Of a DNA stretch of 10,527 nucleotides, positions 1 through 7,289 are shown piece after piece (position 1 is the first letter of the stretch; each line of letters opens with the position of its first letter). Made by a program: the position numbers and the translations under genes. The DNA comes from Rhodospirillales bacterium. Its GTDB lineage: Bacteria; Pseudomonadota; Alphaproteobacteria; SMXQ01. The stretch covers positions 1 to 10,527 of the forward strand of contig JAHEKA010000047.1 of NCBI GenBank assembly GCA_024638585.1, given 5' to 3'. Below the pieces are notes generated by a model. The model was not told the origin of the DNA. It made no database searches and saw only the letters and a program-made list of their open reading frames with translations.

Positions 1-68
1 GCAGTAAACCCACCGGTTGGGGATGACCCCGCCGGCGGCTTCGAGGAAGTGATCGAGTGGCGCCGCGA

Positions 69-95
69 TGGGGCACGGATCTTGGCCGTGCCCCA
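69..95 (-). terminator. GC-rich hairpin after the binding-protein gene
   Basis: A perfect 10-base inverted repeat (69-78 with 86-95, 7-base loop) lies about 20 bases past the stop codon of the binding-protein gene that ends the minus-strand operon. Position and strength suit a transcription terminator or an mRNA 3'-end stabiliser. No T-run follows the stem on either strand, so it does not meet the full rule for an intrinsic terminator. The rest of 1-115 holds no gene I can call with confidence. Confidence 0.45.
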
Positions 96-115
96 CCTTG
101 TGCGCGCTTCCTGCC

Positions 116-1324
116 TTATTTGAGGGCAAGATAAAGCAGAACGAAGCTGTACTTGGATTCGTAGATGTGGTTCTGGTCAATCATCCAAAGACCGGTCTTC
201 TTGAAGGGCGGTACGTTGAACTTCTTGACCTGTTCCTTCTCGACACTCTCGCGCGCCGCATAATCCCCGATCACGTTCCAGGGCTTGTGTCCTTCTTCCA
301 CCATGTATCGGATCAGCAGTTTCGCGGCGTTCGGGTGCGGCGCCCGGTCGGCGATGGTGAGCACCGTCGGGTAAGCGACGCCGAAGGTCGGGTAGACGTT
401 ATAGGCCGGTTGCGCGTTGTATTGGCCCTTCTTGTTCTTGCGCAGGCGGCTGAACGTAGCGATGCCCATCGGCGGATTGTCCTGCTTCACCGCGGCAACG
501 CCCTTGAAGATCTTCGACGTCGAGCCGATGAAGACCGGCTTGTTCTTGAGCAGGCGATGAAGCCATTCCATCGCCGCGTTGGGCTTGCCGATCAGGGGGT
601 TCTTCTTGGCGGCTTTCTTGACGGCCTTGGAGTACTTGATCTTGCCGCCAAATTCTTTTTCATAGGCCGCCGCCATTTCCTTCGGATGTTGGAGGATGGT
701 TTGAATGACATTCGCCTCAACACCCGATTCAAGCGGGTTGATCATCAGGAATTTGCCGCGCCATTCCTTGCGGGTCAGATCCCAGAGATTGTCGATCGGC
801 GCACCGTTGGGGTATTTCACGCCGTTGTACATGATGATCCGGCTGCTCCAGCGCTGCACCAAAAAGGGCGTTTTCTCATTCTCGGCGAGATCGCCGGCGA
901 CACTCGACGGGACGAAGTTCCAGACTTTCTTGTTGGCGAGAAAATCGTTCAACAAGTGGGGTGTTTCGTTGTTGAACAAGACGTCCACCTGGTGCACGCC
1001 CGCCTTGTATTCACGCTGGAATTTTTCCAGCTGGACGCGTGAGGTCAGATCATGGCCGACGATATCGATGCCGTATTTCTTTTTGAACTTCTTGACCAAT
1101 TTGAAGATTCGGGACGACACCGAGTAGATGACGACCTTGCCCTCCTTGCGGGCGGCGGCTTCGATGGCCTTCCAGTCTTGCTTTGCCGGCGCGGTGGGGC
1201 CGACTTGGGCGCGTTTTAGCCATTCAGCCTGGGTTTCGGCCAGGCTCGCTGTGGGTGCGGTAGAGATCAGGGCCACTCCCAAGAGCGGCAGCACATATTT
1301 TCCTATGGTTTTCTGTAGGGTCAT
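116..1324 (-). CDS. Periplasmic substrate-binding protein of an Fbp-type ABC importer
   Basis: A 402-residue exported binding protein that should deliver a ligand to the permease and ATPase encoded just upstream. The N-terminus is a Sec signal peptide: Lys at 5 and 9, a hydrophobic core at about 10-22, and a probable cleavage after ...ASLA near residue 29. The mature part has the layout of the iron(III)/spermidine/putrescine binding-protein class, with an early beta strand (GKVVIYSVSS) and a later hinge (WRGKFLMINPLESG). I do not see the adjacent tyrosine pair that binds iron in FbpA, so iron is not an obvious ligand. The mature chain is lysine-rich. The ATG at 1324 is chosen because GGGAG lies just upstream and the signal peptide starts there; the frame stays open 77 codons further, but that part overlaps the ATPase gene. 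It is the last gene of the operon, 43 bases after the ATPase. Family is fairly sure; substrate is unknown. Confidence 0.9.
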   Translation of the reverse strand: MTLQKTIGKYVLPLLGVALISTAPTASLAETQAEWLKRAQVGPTAPAKQDWKAIEAAARKEGKVVIYSVSSRIFKLVKKFKKKYGIDIVGHDLTSRVQLEKFQREYKAGVHQVDVLFNNETPHLLNDFLANKKVWNFVPSSVAGDLAENEKTPFLVQRWSSRIIMYNGVKYPNGAPIDNLWDLTRKEWRGKFLMINPLESGVEANVIQTILQHPKEMAAAYEKEFGGKIKYSKAVKKAAKKNPLIGKPNAAMEWLHRLLKNKPVFIGSTSKIFKGVAAVKQDNPPMGIATFSRLRKNKKGQYNAQPAYNVYPTFGVAYPTVLTIADRAPHPNAAKLLIRYMVEEGHKPWNVIGDYAARESVEKEQVKKFNVPPFKKTGLWMIDQNHIYESKYSFVLLYLALK

Positions 1325-1367
1325 CTCCCGTTCCTTTCCTGCTAGTGATGAATTGTGTGGGGTACAA

Positions 1368-2528
1368 CTAAACTTGAGGCTGTTGGGCCAAGCCTTCCGT
1401 TGTTTCAGGGCCGGTGGTTCGACCCGGTAATCCGGCTTCCGGGCGCAGCATCGTGCCGTCCCGCCGGTCGTAAAGATTGAGGGCTGTCGAATCGAATTGA
1501 ATCCATACTGTCTGGTCCATTGCCAGATCCATTTGGCGCGTCTCACGCACGACAACAGTCTGGTCCCCGCGGGTCAATTGAATGATGAGCTCGGGTCCAG
1601 ACGGCAGAAGGGCACGAACTCGGAATTCCAAGGCCTTTTCGTCCGGGGCGGTCAGCAGTGTTACGTCTTCGGGCCTGGCTGCGACCACAAGCTCGGTTAC
1701 CGGCGGTTTCCAGGCAAGCGGGACGATGAAATCACTGATCCGCGCCACCGGACTTCCAGCATCCGCGTCCAGCTCCGCGTTGAGCAAATTGATGCGCGGC
1801 ATGCCGATGAACTCCGCCACGAACAGGTTGGCGGGATGGCGATAGATGTCCAGCGGTGCCGCGGTCTGCTGGATGCGGCCTTCGTTCATGATGACGATCT
1901 GGCTCGCCATGGTCATGGCTTCTGTCTGGTCATGGGTGACGAACACGGTGGTCGCGTCCGAGTCGTAGTGGAAACGCTTGAGTTCAGCACGCATGTCGAG
2001 CCGCAGCCTGGCGTCGAGATTGGACAGTGGCTCGTCCATGAGAAACACGGGAGGCTTGGTCGCGATCAGCCGGGCCAGGGCGATCCGTTGTTGCTGCCCA
2101 CCTGAAAGCTCCGAGGGATAGCGCTCGCCGAGCCCATCCATGGAAAGTTCGTTCAGAATCTTCTCGACCCGCGCTTCGATCTCGCTTTGTGGGAACTTCT
2201 GAACCCGAAGGCCGAAACCGATATTGTCCTTCACCTTCATGTGCGGCCATAGCGCGTAGCTTTGAAACACCATGCCGATTTGGCGTAAGCCTGGCGCCAC
2301 CCGAATGCCGCGTTCGGAGGAAAAAAGGACCCTATCGTCGATGACGATTTCACCTTCATCCGGGGTTTCGAGCCCTGACAAAGAGCGCAACAGCGTGGTC
2401 TTGCCACACCCGGAGGGGCCAAGCAGAACCAAGAACTCGCCAGGGTGCACCGTCAGGCTCAAATCATCGAGGGCCAAGACATCGCCGTAACGCTTGGTGA
2501 GATTTCTTATTTCTATGGTCGCACCCAT
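1368..2528 (-). CDS. ABC importer ATPase, FbpC/PotA type with TOBE-like C-terminus
   Basis: A 386-residue cytoplasmic ATPase that powers the neighbouring importer. All nucleotide-binding motifs are intact: Walker A GPSGCGKT at 37-44, Q-loop Gln at 89, signature LSGGQ at 141-145, Walker B VFLMDE at 161-166, D-loop SNLDA at 169-173 and H-loop His at 199. After about residue 235 comes a regulatory extension with the PEDVTLL element typical of TOBE domains in the CUT1/MOI group (MalK, PotA, FbpC). The length fits this group. The ATG at 2528 is preferred over a TTG two codons earlier because GGAGAG sits 8 bases before the ATG but only 2 before the TTG. It starts 18 bases after the permease stop, so translation is probably coupled within one operon. 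The last 20 or so residues are Gly/Thr/Gln-rich and look like a free tail. Confidence 0.94.
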   Translation of the reverse strand: MGATIEIRNLTKRYGDVLALDDLSLTVHPGEFLVLLGPSGCGKTTLLRSLSGLETPDEGEIVIDDRVLFSSERGIRVAPGLRQIGMVFQSYALWPHMKVKDNIGFGLRVQKFPQSEIEARVEKILNELSMDGLGERYPSELSGGQQQRIALARLIATKPPVFLMDEPLSNLDARLRLDMRAELKRFHYDSDATTVFVTHDQTEAMTMASQIVIMNEGRIQQTAAPLDIYRHPANLFVAEFIGMPRINLLNAELDADAGSPVARISDFIVPLAWKPPVTELVVAARPEDVTLLTAPDEKALEFRVRALLPSGPELIIQLTRGDQTVVVRETRQMDLAMDQTVWIQFDSTALNLYDRRDGTMLRPEAGLPGRTTGPETTEGLAQQPQV

Positions 2529-2546
2529 AACCAAGGCTCTCCGTGA

Positions 2547-4397
2547 TTAGTCGATTTGGCGATCTTTAAGCCGGCGCAGGCGACCCTTGCCCAACTGCCA
2601 CACCAAGGCCTGACCCAATAGGGTCAGCACTGTCACCAGCATGACCAGGGCATTGGTGAGCTGTGTCTGGTCCTCTTCGGCGTAACGGAATCCGACCGTC
2701 ATGAGGACACGCGTCGATGGCGTGATCAGGAGAATGATGAGCGAGAGTTCGCGCATGATGCCGATGAAGCTGACCAGCATTCCGGCGACTACGCCGCCGG
2801 TGGATAACGGCAGAATCACGCGCCAGAAACGGCGCACCCATGACGCACCTTGAAGCTCGGCCGCCTCCTCAAGTTCTTGACCGATCTGAGTCACCGCGGC
2901 GGCTCCGGTCCGCGTGGAATAAGGCAGGCGGTTGACCACGCAGATCAGCACGATCAGCGCGAACGTGCCGTAGAGCGCAGGAATCGGACCGCGTTGCACC
3001 GCGAACATCCCGAGATACATCGCCGCGAACGCGATTCCCGGGATCAGGAACGGCAGGAAGGAGATTTGATCAAGGGTCCTGGACACCAGACCGGCGCGCC
3101 CGCGCACCACGATATAGCCGATGATCAATCCGACCAGGGAACTTAGGATCGATGCCAGGAAAGCGAGTCGCAATGTGTTCCAGGTGTCACCCAGGATGAC
3201 GGTGTTGTGCAGGACGCCCGGTTCGCCGCGGGCGATATCCGGGTTCGATCTGCCGAGCCAATAGTGAAGGGTGAGATTGTCGAAGCCGTAGTTGCCGTCG
3301 ACCATCATCAGCGTTTGGTAGCCGAGCAGGCCGATCGGGAAGATGGCGGCGATGAAGGCAATAAAGCAAACCATGCCAAACAACGGCCATTTCCAGACCC
3401 CCAGCCGCGTAAGGTTGGCCTTGAATCCCTTGCCGCCGATCGTCTCGAAGCGCCTCAAATTGCCGCCCAGAAGCCGCGCGCTGATCCAGATCACGATGAC
3501 CGTGATCACAATCAGCACCAGGGAAAGAATATAGCCGAGGGCAGTGAACCCGAGGGAAACGCTTGAAAACAGCATGGTGGCCAGGGTCTGGTATTCGACC
3601 GGCCTGCCCAACAGGTAGGGCAGGGCAAAGGTGCCGATGGTCTTGCCGAATGTTAGAACCGCTGCCCCTAGGATGGCTGGCCCGACGATGGGAAAGGTGA
3701 TCTTGCGCAGCACCGTCCAGCGTGAGGCCCCCATCAGTTCGGCGCATTCCTCGAGCTGGGAATCGACGGTCGAAAGCGCGCCGCTGATCATCAGGAAGGC
3801 AAACGGAAAATAGTGAATGGACATGGTGATGACGATGGGCACGGCGCCGAAGGACAGCCAGGTCGGCGGGGCCACGTCGAAAAGGTATTGAAAGAGGCCA
3901 GGTTGACCCCCCGTTTGCGGGCTTTTGAACAGGGTTTCCCAGGCAAGCGCTAGGGCGAAGGACGGCACGATATAGGGCAGGATCAGGGTGGGGCGGAGCC
4001 AGCCCTTGCCCGGCATGTCGGTGCGTGTCACCAGCCACGCCAATCCCGCGCCCAAGGATAGGGCGAACACCGCGGCCAGGGTTCCGGTGATCATGGTGTT
4101 GATCAACGGTTCGTAGAGGAATGCTTCGGAGGTCGGCCCGGACACCGCCTGCTCCCAGTGGAAGCCGGTCATTTCCCCGGTGACGGCTTGCCGCGAGAAG
4201 CGGCGGTCGCCTTCGCCCCAGGTCAGGGTCCGCCAAGTCATCTGAAGCAGCGGGACGACGATCAGGTAGGTCAGGACGACCATCAATATTCCCGAGATGA
4301 CGATCTGGGGCGTCATCAGGAGGGTCTTGGTCTGATTGAACCAGCGTTCGAGGATCACGCGAGGGTGACGATGTGATTCCATGGCGGAATTCGACAC
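2547..4397 (-). CDS. Fused two-domain ABC permease, FbpB type
   Basis: A 616-residue inner-membrane protein that carries both transmembrane halves of the importer in one chain, as in FbpB/SfuB, so a single gene supplies the whole channel. The first helix is at about 31-53. The first permease domain spans about 95-310, with its ATPase-contact (EAA) loop at about 216-235 (EECAELMGAS). The second spans about 395-605, with its EAA loop at about 508-530 (ELEEAAELQGAS). A hydrophilic linker with an extra helix (about 337-360) joins them. The start is GTG at 4397: AAGAGG lies 7 bases upstream, while the next in-frame ATG (4382) has no ribosome site. It begins 29 bases after the regulator stop and ends 18 bases before the ATPase. 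Class is secure; substrate is not readable from a permease. Confidence 0.93.
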   Translation of the reverse strand: MSNSAMESHRHPRVILERWFNQTKTLLMTPQIVISGILMVVLTYLIVVPLLQMTWRTLTWGEGDRRFSRQAVTGEMTGFHWEQAVSGPTSEAFLYEPLINTMITGTLAAVFALSLGAGLAWLVTRTDMPGKGWLRPTLILPYIVPSFALALAWETLFKSPQTGGQPGLFQYLFDVAPPTWLSFGAVPIVITMSIHYFPFAFLMISGALSTVDSQLEECAELMGASRWTVLRKITFPIVGPAILGAAVLTFGKTIGTFALPYLLGRPVEYQTLATMLFSSVSLGFTALGYILSLVLIVITVIVIWISARLLGGNLRRFETIGGKGFKANLTRLGVWKWPLFGMVCFIAFIAAIFPIGLLGYQTLMMVDGNYGFDNLTLHYWLGRSNPDIARGEPGVLHNTVILGDTWNTLRLAFLASILSSLVGLIIGYIVVRGRAGLVSRTLDQISFLPFLIPGIAFAAMYLGMFAVQRGPIPALYGTFALIVLICVVNRLPYSTRTGAAAVTQIGQELEEAAELQGASWVRRFWRVILPLSTGGVVAGMLVSFIGIMRELSLIILLITPSTRVLMTVGFRYAEEDQTQLTNALVMLVTVLTLLGQALVWQLGKGRLRRLKDRQID

Positions 4398-4404
4398 GGG
4401 TCTA

Positions 4405-4410
4405 CCTCTT
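4405..4410 (-). promoter_or_regulatory. Ribosome binding site fixing the permease GTG start
   Basis: On the minus strand AAGAGG ends 7 bases before GTG at 4397. The nearest alternative, ATG at 4382, has no purine-rich site at a working distance, so this site decides the start. Confidence 0.6.
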
Positions 4411-4426
4411 CCCAGGGAACATGGTT

Positions 4427-5269
4427 TCAGTGACCTTCCGTGAATTTGTCGGTCAACTCGGCCAGCCGTCCCAACGCTTTCAAAGAACGGCCCTGGTCGA
4501 GCCGCGCGATGGTCAGAATGAGAGCGTTGCAGATGGCCATCGGCACGGTCAGCGTCAGAAACTCTTCCGCGAGGCCGCGCTTGGCGGCGATGACAATCTC
4601 CGGACGCGGCTTAACCAGTGGCCCCAGGATATCGGTGATGAGGATGCTGGTGGCACCGATCCGCGCGGCATGCTGCAAGAGAGGTGTCAGTCCTGCCGGA
4701 ATAGAATGGAAGGCGAAGTTCAGGACGACGTCCTCCGGCCCCATCGCAAGGACGTGCTCGGCCAGATCCCGGCCCTGTTGTCGCAGGATCAACGTGCGAA
4801 ACTCAGATCGCCGCAAACGGCGATCCATCAATTCAACCAGGGTCGTTGCGTTCCCCTGGGCGAAGAGAAAAACCTGACGGGCGCCCATGAGCGCCCGGGC
4901 GGCGGCATTGATTTCCGGCTCGGGATTCTGGTCGGCAAGCTCGTGGAGCGCCGTGATCTCGCTGGCGATGATATCGGCCAGAATTGAACCTTGTTTCACG
5001 TGTTCAAGCCGGTGCCGGAGCCGTTCGGCGGGATGGGAGCTATCCAGGACCTCCGCCTGCAACTCGGCTTTGAGTTGCGGGTACCCGCTGAAGCCAAGCT
5101 TCTGTGCCAGCCGGACCACCGTTGCCGGATGGACACTTCCGCGCTCTGCGAGGCCAGTCGCCGACAGGAACGCCGCTTCGGTTGGATTGGCGAGCAGCTC
5201 CCGCACCACACGTTGGTCTGCGGCGGTCAATTGATCTTGATGCTGTTCGAGAAGCTCAGAGAAACGCAT
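4427..5269 (-). CDS. RpiR/MurR-family regulator with HTH and SIS domains
   Basis: A 280-residue DNA-binding regulator. The N-terminal RpiR-type helix-turn-helix covers about 1-75, with the recognition part at about 39-69 (SVHPATVVRLAQKLGFSGY). The C-terminal SIS domain runs from about 120 to 260. SIS domains of this family normally bind phosphosugars. Here the usual glycine/serine signature reads FAQGNATT (136-143), and the usual SGxT-type loop is replaced by HSIPAGLT (188-195), so the ligand pocket looks unusual. The ATG at 5269 is chosen because GGGGAGG sits 9 bases upstream and gives the normal family length; an in-frame GTG at 5353 would add 28 residues unlike the family. It leads the transporter operon, 29 bases before the permease, and faces a divergent phosphate-transport unit, so it probably regulates itself, the importer and possibly the divergent genes. 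Family is secure; ligand and targets are inferred. Confidence 0.9.
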   Translation of the reverse strand: MRFSELLEQHQDQLTAADQRVVRELLANPTEAAFLSATGLAERGSVHPATVVRLAQKLGFSGYPQLKAELQAEVLDSSHPAERLRHRLEHVKQGSILADIIASEITALHELADQNPEPEINAAARALMGARQVFLFAQGNATTLVELMDRRLRRSEFRTLILRQQGRDLAEHVLAMGPEDVVLNFAFHSIPAGLTPLLQHAARIGATSILITDILGPLVKPRPEIVIAAKRGLAEEFLTLTVPMAICNALILTIARLDQGRSLKALGRLAELTDKFTEGH

Positions 5270-5278
5270 CCGCCTGTT

Positions 5279-5285
5279 CCTCCCC
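5279..5285 (-). promoter_or_regulatory. Ribosome binding site fixing the regulator start
   Basis: GGGGAGG on the minus strand, 9 bases before ATG at 5269. It supports the shorter 280-residue protein over the longer open frame that begins with GTG at 5353. Confidence 0.65.
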
Positions 5286-5377
5286 GTGGTCCCGATCGTG
5301 ATCGTCTGCCGAGACCCAGCGTTGCACACCTTGTTTGGGCGCCCTTTTGACACAGCTTAGCGCGGCAGTCCGGAATC

Positions 5378-5393
5378 CGCAATAAATATTGCA
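5378..5393. promoter_or_regulatory. Candidate operator 1 (inverted repeat)
   Basis: GCAATA-AA-TATTGC is a perfect 14-base palindrome (5379-5392). With one flanking base on each side it has the 16-base outline CGCAATAAATATTGCA. Its form, AT-rich with TGnAAT/ATTnCA-like arms, resembles known RpiR-family operators such as the HexR site (TGTAATTAAATTACA). It contains most of the -35 element of the rightward promoter. Binding by the adjacent regulator is inferred. Confidence 0.55.
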
Positions 5394-5417
5394 ACAGTTT
5401 AATTCTGCGCACATAAT
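5389..5417 (+). promoter_or_regulatory. Sigma70-like promoter for the DUF47-pit unit
   Basis: TTGCAA (5389-5394) and CATAAT (5412-5417) are separated by exactly 17 bases. They match the consensus at 4 of 6 and 5 of 6 positions. Transcription would start near 5424 and give a leader of about 107 bases before the ATG at 5531. The -35 lies mostly inside operator 1 and the expected start lies inside operator 2, an arrangement that suits repression. I found no equally good promoter reading left toward the regulator. Confidence 0.55.
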
Positions 5418-5432
5418 GCAAATTATTTTGCA
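5417..5432. promoter_or_regulatory. Candidate operator 2 (inverted repeat)
   Basis: TGCAAA-TTAT-TTTGCA is a perfect 6+6 inverted repeat. Aligned with operator 1 it shares the pattern GCAAnnnATnTTGCA over 16 positions. The centres are 39 bases apart. It covers the predicted transcription start of the rightward promoter. Its likely binder is the RpiR-type protein encoded next door, by position and site shape only. Confidence 0.55.
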
Positions 5433-5454
5433 GAGGGAAGGGGACACATCGCCG

Positions 5455-5470
5455 TGCGACGGGCGTCGCA
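5455..5470. promoter_or_regulatory. Third inverted repeat or leader hairpin
   Basis: TGCGAC-GGGC-GTCGCA is a perfect 6+6 inverted repeat of the same 16-base length, 38 bases from operator 2 (centre to centre). Its arms begin and end TGC/GCA like the other two sites, but the core is GC-rich. It may be a weaker third operator, or a small RNA hairpin in the leader of the rightward transcript. The sequence alone does not decide. Confidence 0.35.
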
Positions 5471-5530
5471 GGGTGGCGAAAATATCCACGCGTGTAGAAT
5501 CGGAACATCCAGGGTGCAAGGAGGGGCGGC

Positions 5531-6193
5531 ATGTTTATGAAAAAGAAGATCGCGCTTTTTTCCCGGACCAAAGCACTGGAAGCCGAGATCGAGGAGTTTT
5601 TGGGAAAACTCTCGCAATCGGCCTTGACCTTTCAGACCGCCATATCGGTCTATCTGCAGCATGGTGCCAACGGCGAATTTCAAGGCATGGTGCAGAAACT
5701 GGCGGAGCTGGAAAGCCGGGACGATGCCCTGCGACGGTCGATCGAGGCCCAGTTGTACCGACAGACCCTGATCCCTGAATCACGGGGCGATGTGCTGGGC
5801 CTCCTGGAGACCCTCGATAAGGTTCACGGGCTGATGGAGGGCGGGCTCTATGCCCTTTCCATCGAAAAACCGGTCATCCCGGAAAGCCTCGTGCCCCATT
5901 TTCAGGACCTCACGACCGCTGCCGTCAGTGCCGTCGACCATCTGGTTCTCGCCTCGCGCGCGTTCTTCACCAATATCGATGACGTATCGGATCATCTTCG
6001 CGAGGTGATGCGATACGAGAAAGACGCAGACAAGATCACCACCGAGCTGAAACGCACCTTGTTCGAATCGGAACTCGATCTCTCCGGGAAGCTGCACCTC
6101 AAGAGCTTTGTCGAATACATCGATGACGTGGCCGATGGGGCCGAAGACGTTGCCGACCGGCTCGGCATTTACACCATCAAGCGTGCCATCTGA
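5531..6193 (+). CDS. DUF47 / PhoU-like protein, Pit accessory protein
   Basis: A 220-residue, all-helical cytoplasmic protein of the DUF47 (PhoU-related) family. These proteins are commonly encoded just before Pit phosphate permeases, as in the orfA-pit pair of Sinorhizobium, and are thought to control them. Several E(D)xxxD metal-binding motifs typical of PhoU folds are visible: E61-D65, E83-D87, E163-D167, and a cluster E195-D199, D198-D202, E205-D209. The length matches the family (about 205-225). AAGGAGG lies 6 bases before the ATG at 5531; a second ATG two codons later is possible but sits at a poorer distance. It is the first gene of the rightward unit, 18 bases before the permease. The family call is firm; its exact effect on transport is inferred. 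Confidence 0.92.
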   Translation: MFMKKKIALFSRTKALEAEIEEFLGKLSQSALTFQTAISVYLQHGANGEFQGMVQKLAELESRDDALRRSIEAQLYRQTLIPESRGDVLGLLETLDKVHGLMEGGLYALSIEKPVIPESLVPHFQDLTTAAVSAVDHLVLASRAFFTNIDDVSDHLREVMRYEKDADKITTELKRTLFESELDLSGKLHLKSFVEYIDDVADGAEDVADRLGIYTIKRAI

Positions 6194-6211
6194 TTCCGTG
6201 AGATCCCGGAT

Positions 6212-7234
6212 ATGGATGTGATCGTTCTCCTGTTGCTGACCGGCGGCCTGTTTCTCGGCTGGTCGCTCGGCGCCAACGACGCGGCCAACGTCTTCGGGAC
6301 CGCCGTGGGAACCCGGATGGTGAGCTTTACCAAAGCCGCCGCCATTTGTTCGGTGTTCGTCGTTCTTGGCGCCGTCATCAGCGGGGCGGGTGCTTCCGAT
6401 ACGCTGGGCAAACTTGGCGCAATCGATTCCCTTTCGGCCTCCTGCGTGGCCGCCGTCGCGGCCGCAACTACGGTCTACATGATGACCCGCCTGGGTCTGC
6501 CGGTTTCGACCAGCCAGGCCATCGTCGGCGCAATAATCGGATGGAATCTCTACAGCGGATCGCCAACCGATCTTTCCGTGGTGTTCAAGATCATTGGTAC
6601 CTGGGTGGCCTGCCCGATCCTCGCCGGGCTGGTCGCCGTGGTTCTGTTCAAGATTACGGTTCCCAGCATCAAGCTGGCGCGGCTCCACCTGCTTCGTCTT
6701 GACGCCCTGACGCGTCTGGCCCTCATCATCGCCGGGGCCTTCGGCGCTTACAGCCTCGGTGCCAACAACATCGCAAACGTGATGGGTGTCTTCGTGTCCG
6801 CCAACCCGTTCACGGCGGTTAAGGTCGCCGGGTTGGTTTCCCTCAGCGGCGTTGAACTGCTCTTCCTCCTGGGAGGCCTGGCCATCGCGTTGGGCGTATT
6901 TACCTATTCGAAGAAGGTGATGCTGACCGTCGGCGCGGGGTTGATGCCGCTATCGCCGGTCGCCGCCTGGATCGTCGTGATGGCTCATTCCATCGTTCTC
7001 TTCCTGTTTGCCTCGCAAGGTTTGGAATCCTTTCTTGCTGGCTCTGGACTGCCGACGATACCGTTGGTGCCGGTTTCGAGCAGCCAGGCGGTGATCGGCG
7101 CCATGCTCGGGCTCGGCGTCCTGAAGGGCGGCGGCGGCGTCAACTTGAGTGTGCTCGCCAAAATCGCATCGGGCTGGGTGACGACGCCGATCATCGCTTG
7201 TAGTGTATGCTTCGCGACCTTGTCCGTCCTGTAA
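6212..7234 (+). CDS. pit: Low-affinity inorganic phosphate permease, PiT family
   Basis: A 340-residue inner-membrane permease of the PHO4/PiT family, which takes up inorganic phosphate (as metal-phosphate in bacteria) with protons or sodium. The two inverted family repeats are clear: GANDAANVFGTAVGT at 20-34 and GANNIANVMGVF from 183. Each half also has the conserved serine/glutamine loop, VSTSQAIVGA in the first and VSSSQAVIGA in the second. About nine or ten membrane segments are expected. It is shorter than E. coli PitA (499 residues) because the large hydrophilic loop between halves is nearly absent, as in many short bacterial and archaeal members. The ribosome site before the ATG is weak, so translation may depend on coupling to the DUF47 gene 18 bases upstream. 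No Pho box was found in front of the unit. Confidence 0.94.
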   Translation: MDVIVLLLLTGGLFLGWSLGANDAANVFGTAVGTRMVSFTKAAAICSVFVVLGAVISGAGASDTLGKLGAIDSLSASCVAAVAAATTVYMMTRLGLPVSTSQAIVGAIIGWNLYSGSPTDLSVVFKIIGTWVACPILAGLVAVVLFKITVPSIKLARLHLLRLDALTRLALIIAGAFGAYSLGANNIANVMGVFVSANPFTAVKVAGLVSLSGVELLFLLGGLAIALGVFTYSKKVMLTVGAGLMPLSPVAAWIVVMAHSIVLFLFASQGLESFLAGSGLPTIPLVPVSSSQAVIGAMLGLGVLKGGGGVNLSVLAKIASGWVTTPIIACSVCFATLSVL

Positions 7235-7289
7235 GCCGTGTTCGTCCCGGCCAGGTATTACTTGCTCGATTGAGTGCGGTGCCCGCTCC

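Noticed and set aside
68..1042. Long plus-strand open frame opposite the first binding-protein gene
   Set aside because: It lies wholly antisense to a well-supported gene with a signal peptide and ribosome site, and its product has no recognisable domain. Such mirror frames are expected in GC-rich coding DNA.
1325..1555. 77-codon upstream extension of the first binding protein
   Set aside because: It overlaps the ATPase C-terminus in another frame, has no binding-protein features, and would bury the signal peptide.
3187..4236. Long second minus-strand frame inside the permease gene
   Set aside because: Its product is Arg/His/Pro-rich with no membrane segments or motifs, whereas the overlapping frame encodes a clear two-domain permease.
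5780..6688. Long minus-strand open frame opposite DUF47 and pit
   Set aside because: It runs antisense across two recognised genes, is rich in Gly/His/Asp, and has no ribosome site or domain that I can see.
6500..7110. Similar DNA at the two VS(T/S)SQA regions of pit as a possible repeat or recombination site
   Set aside because: This is the ancient internal duplication of the PiT family, not a mobile or recent repeat.
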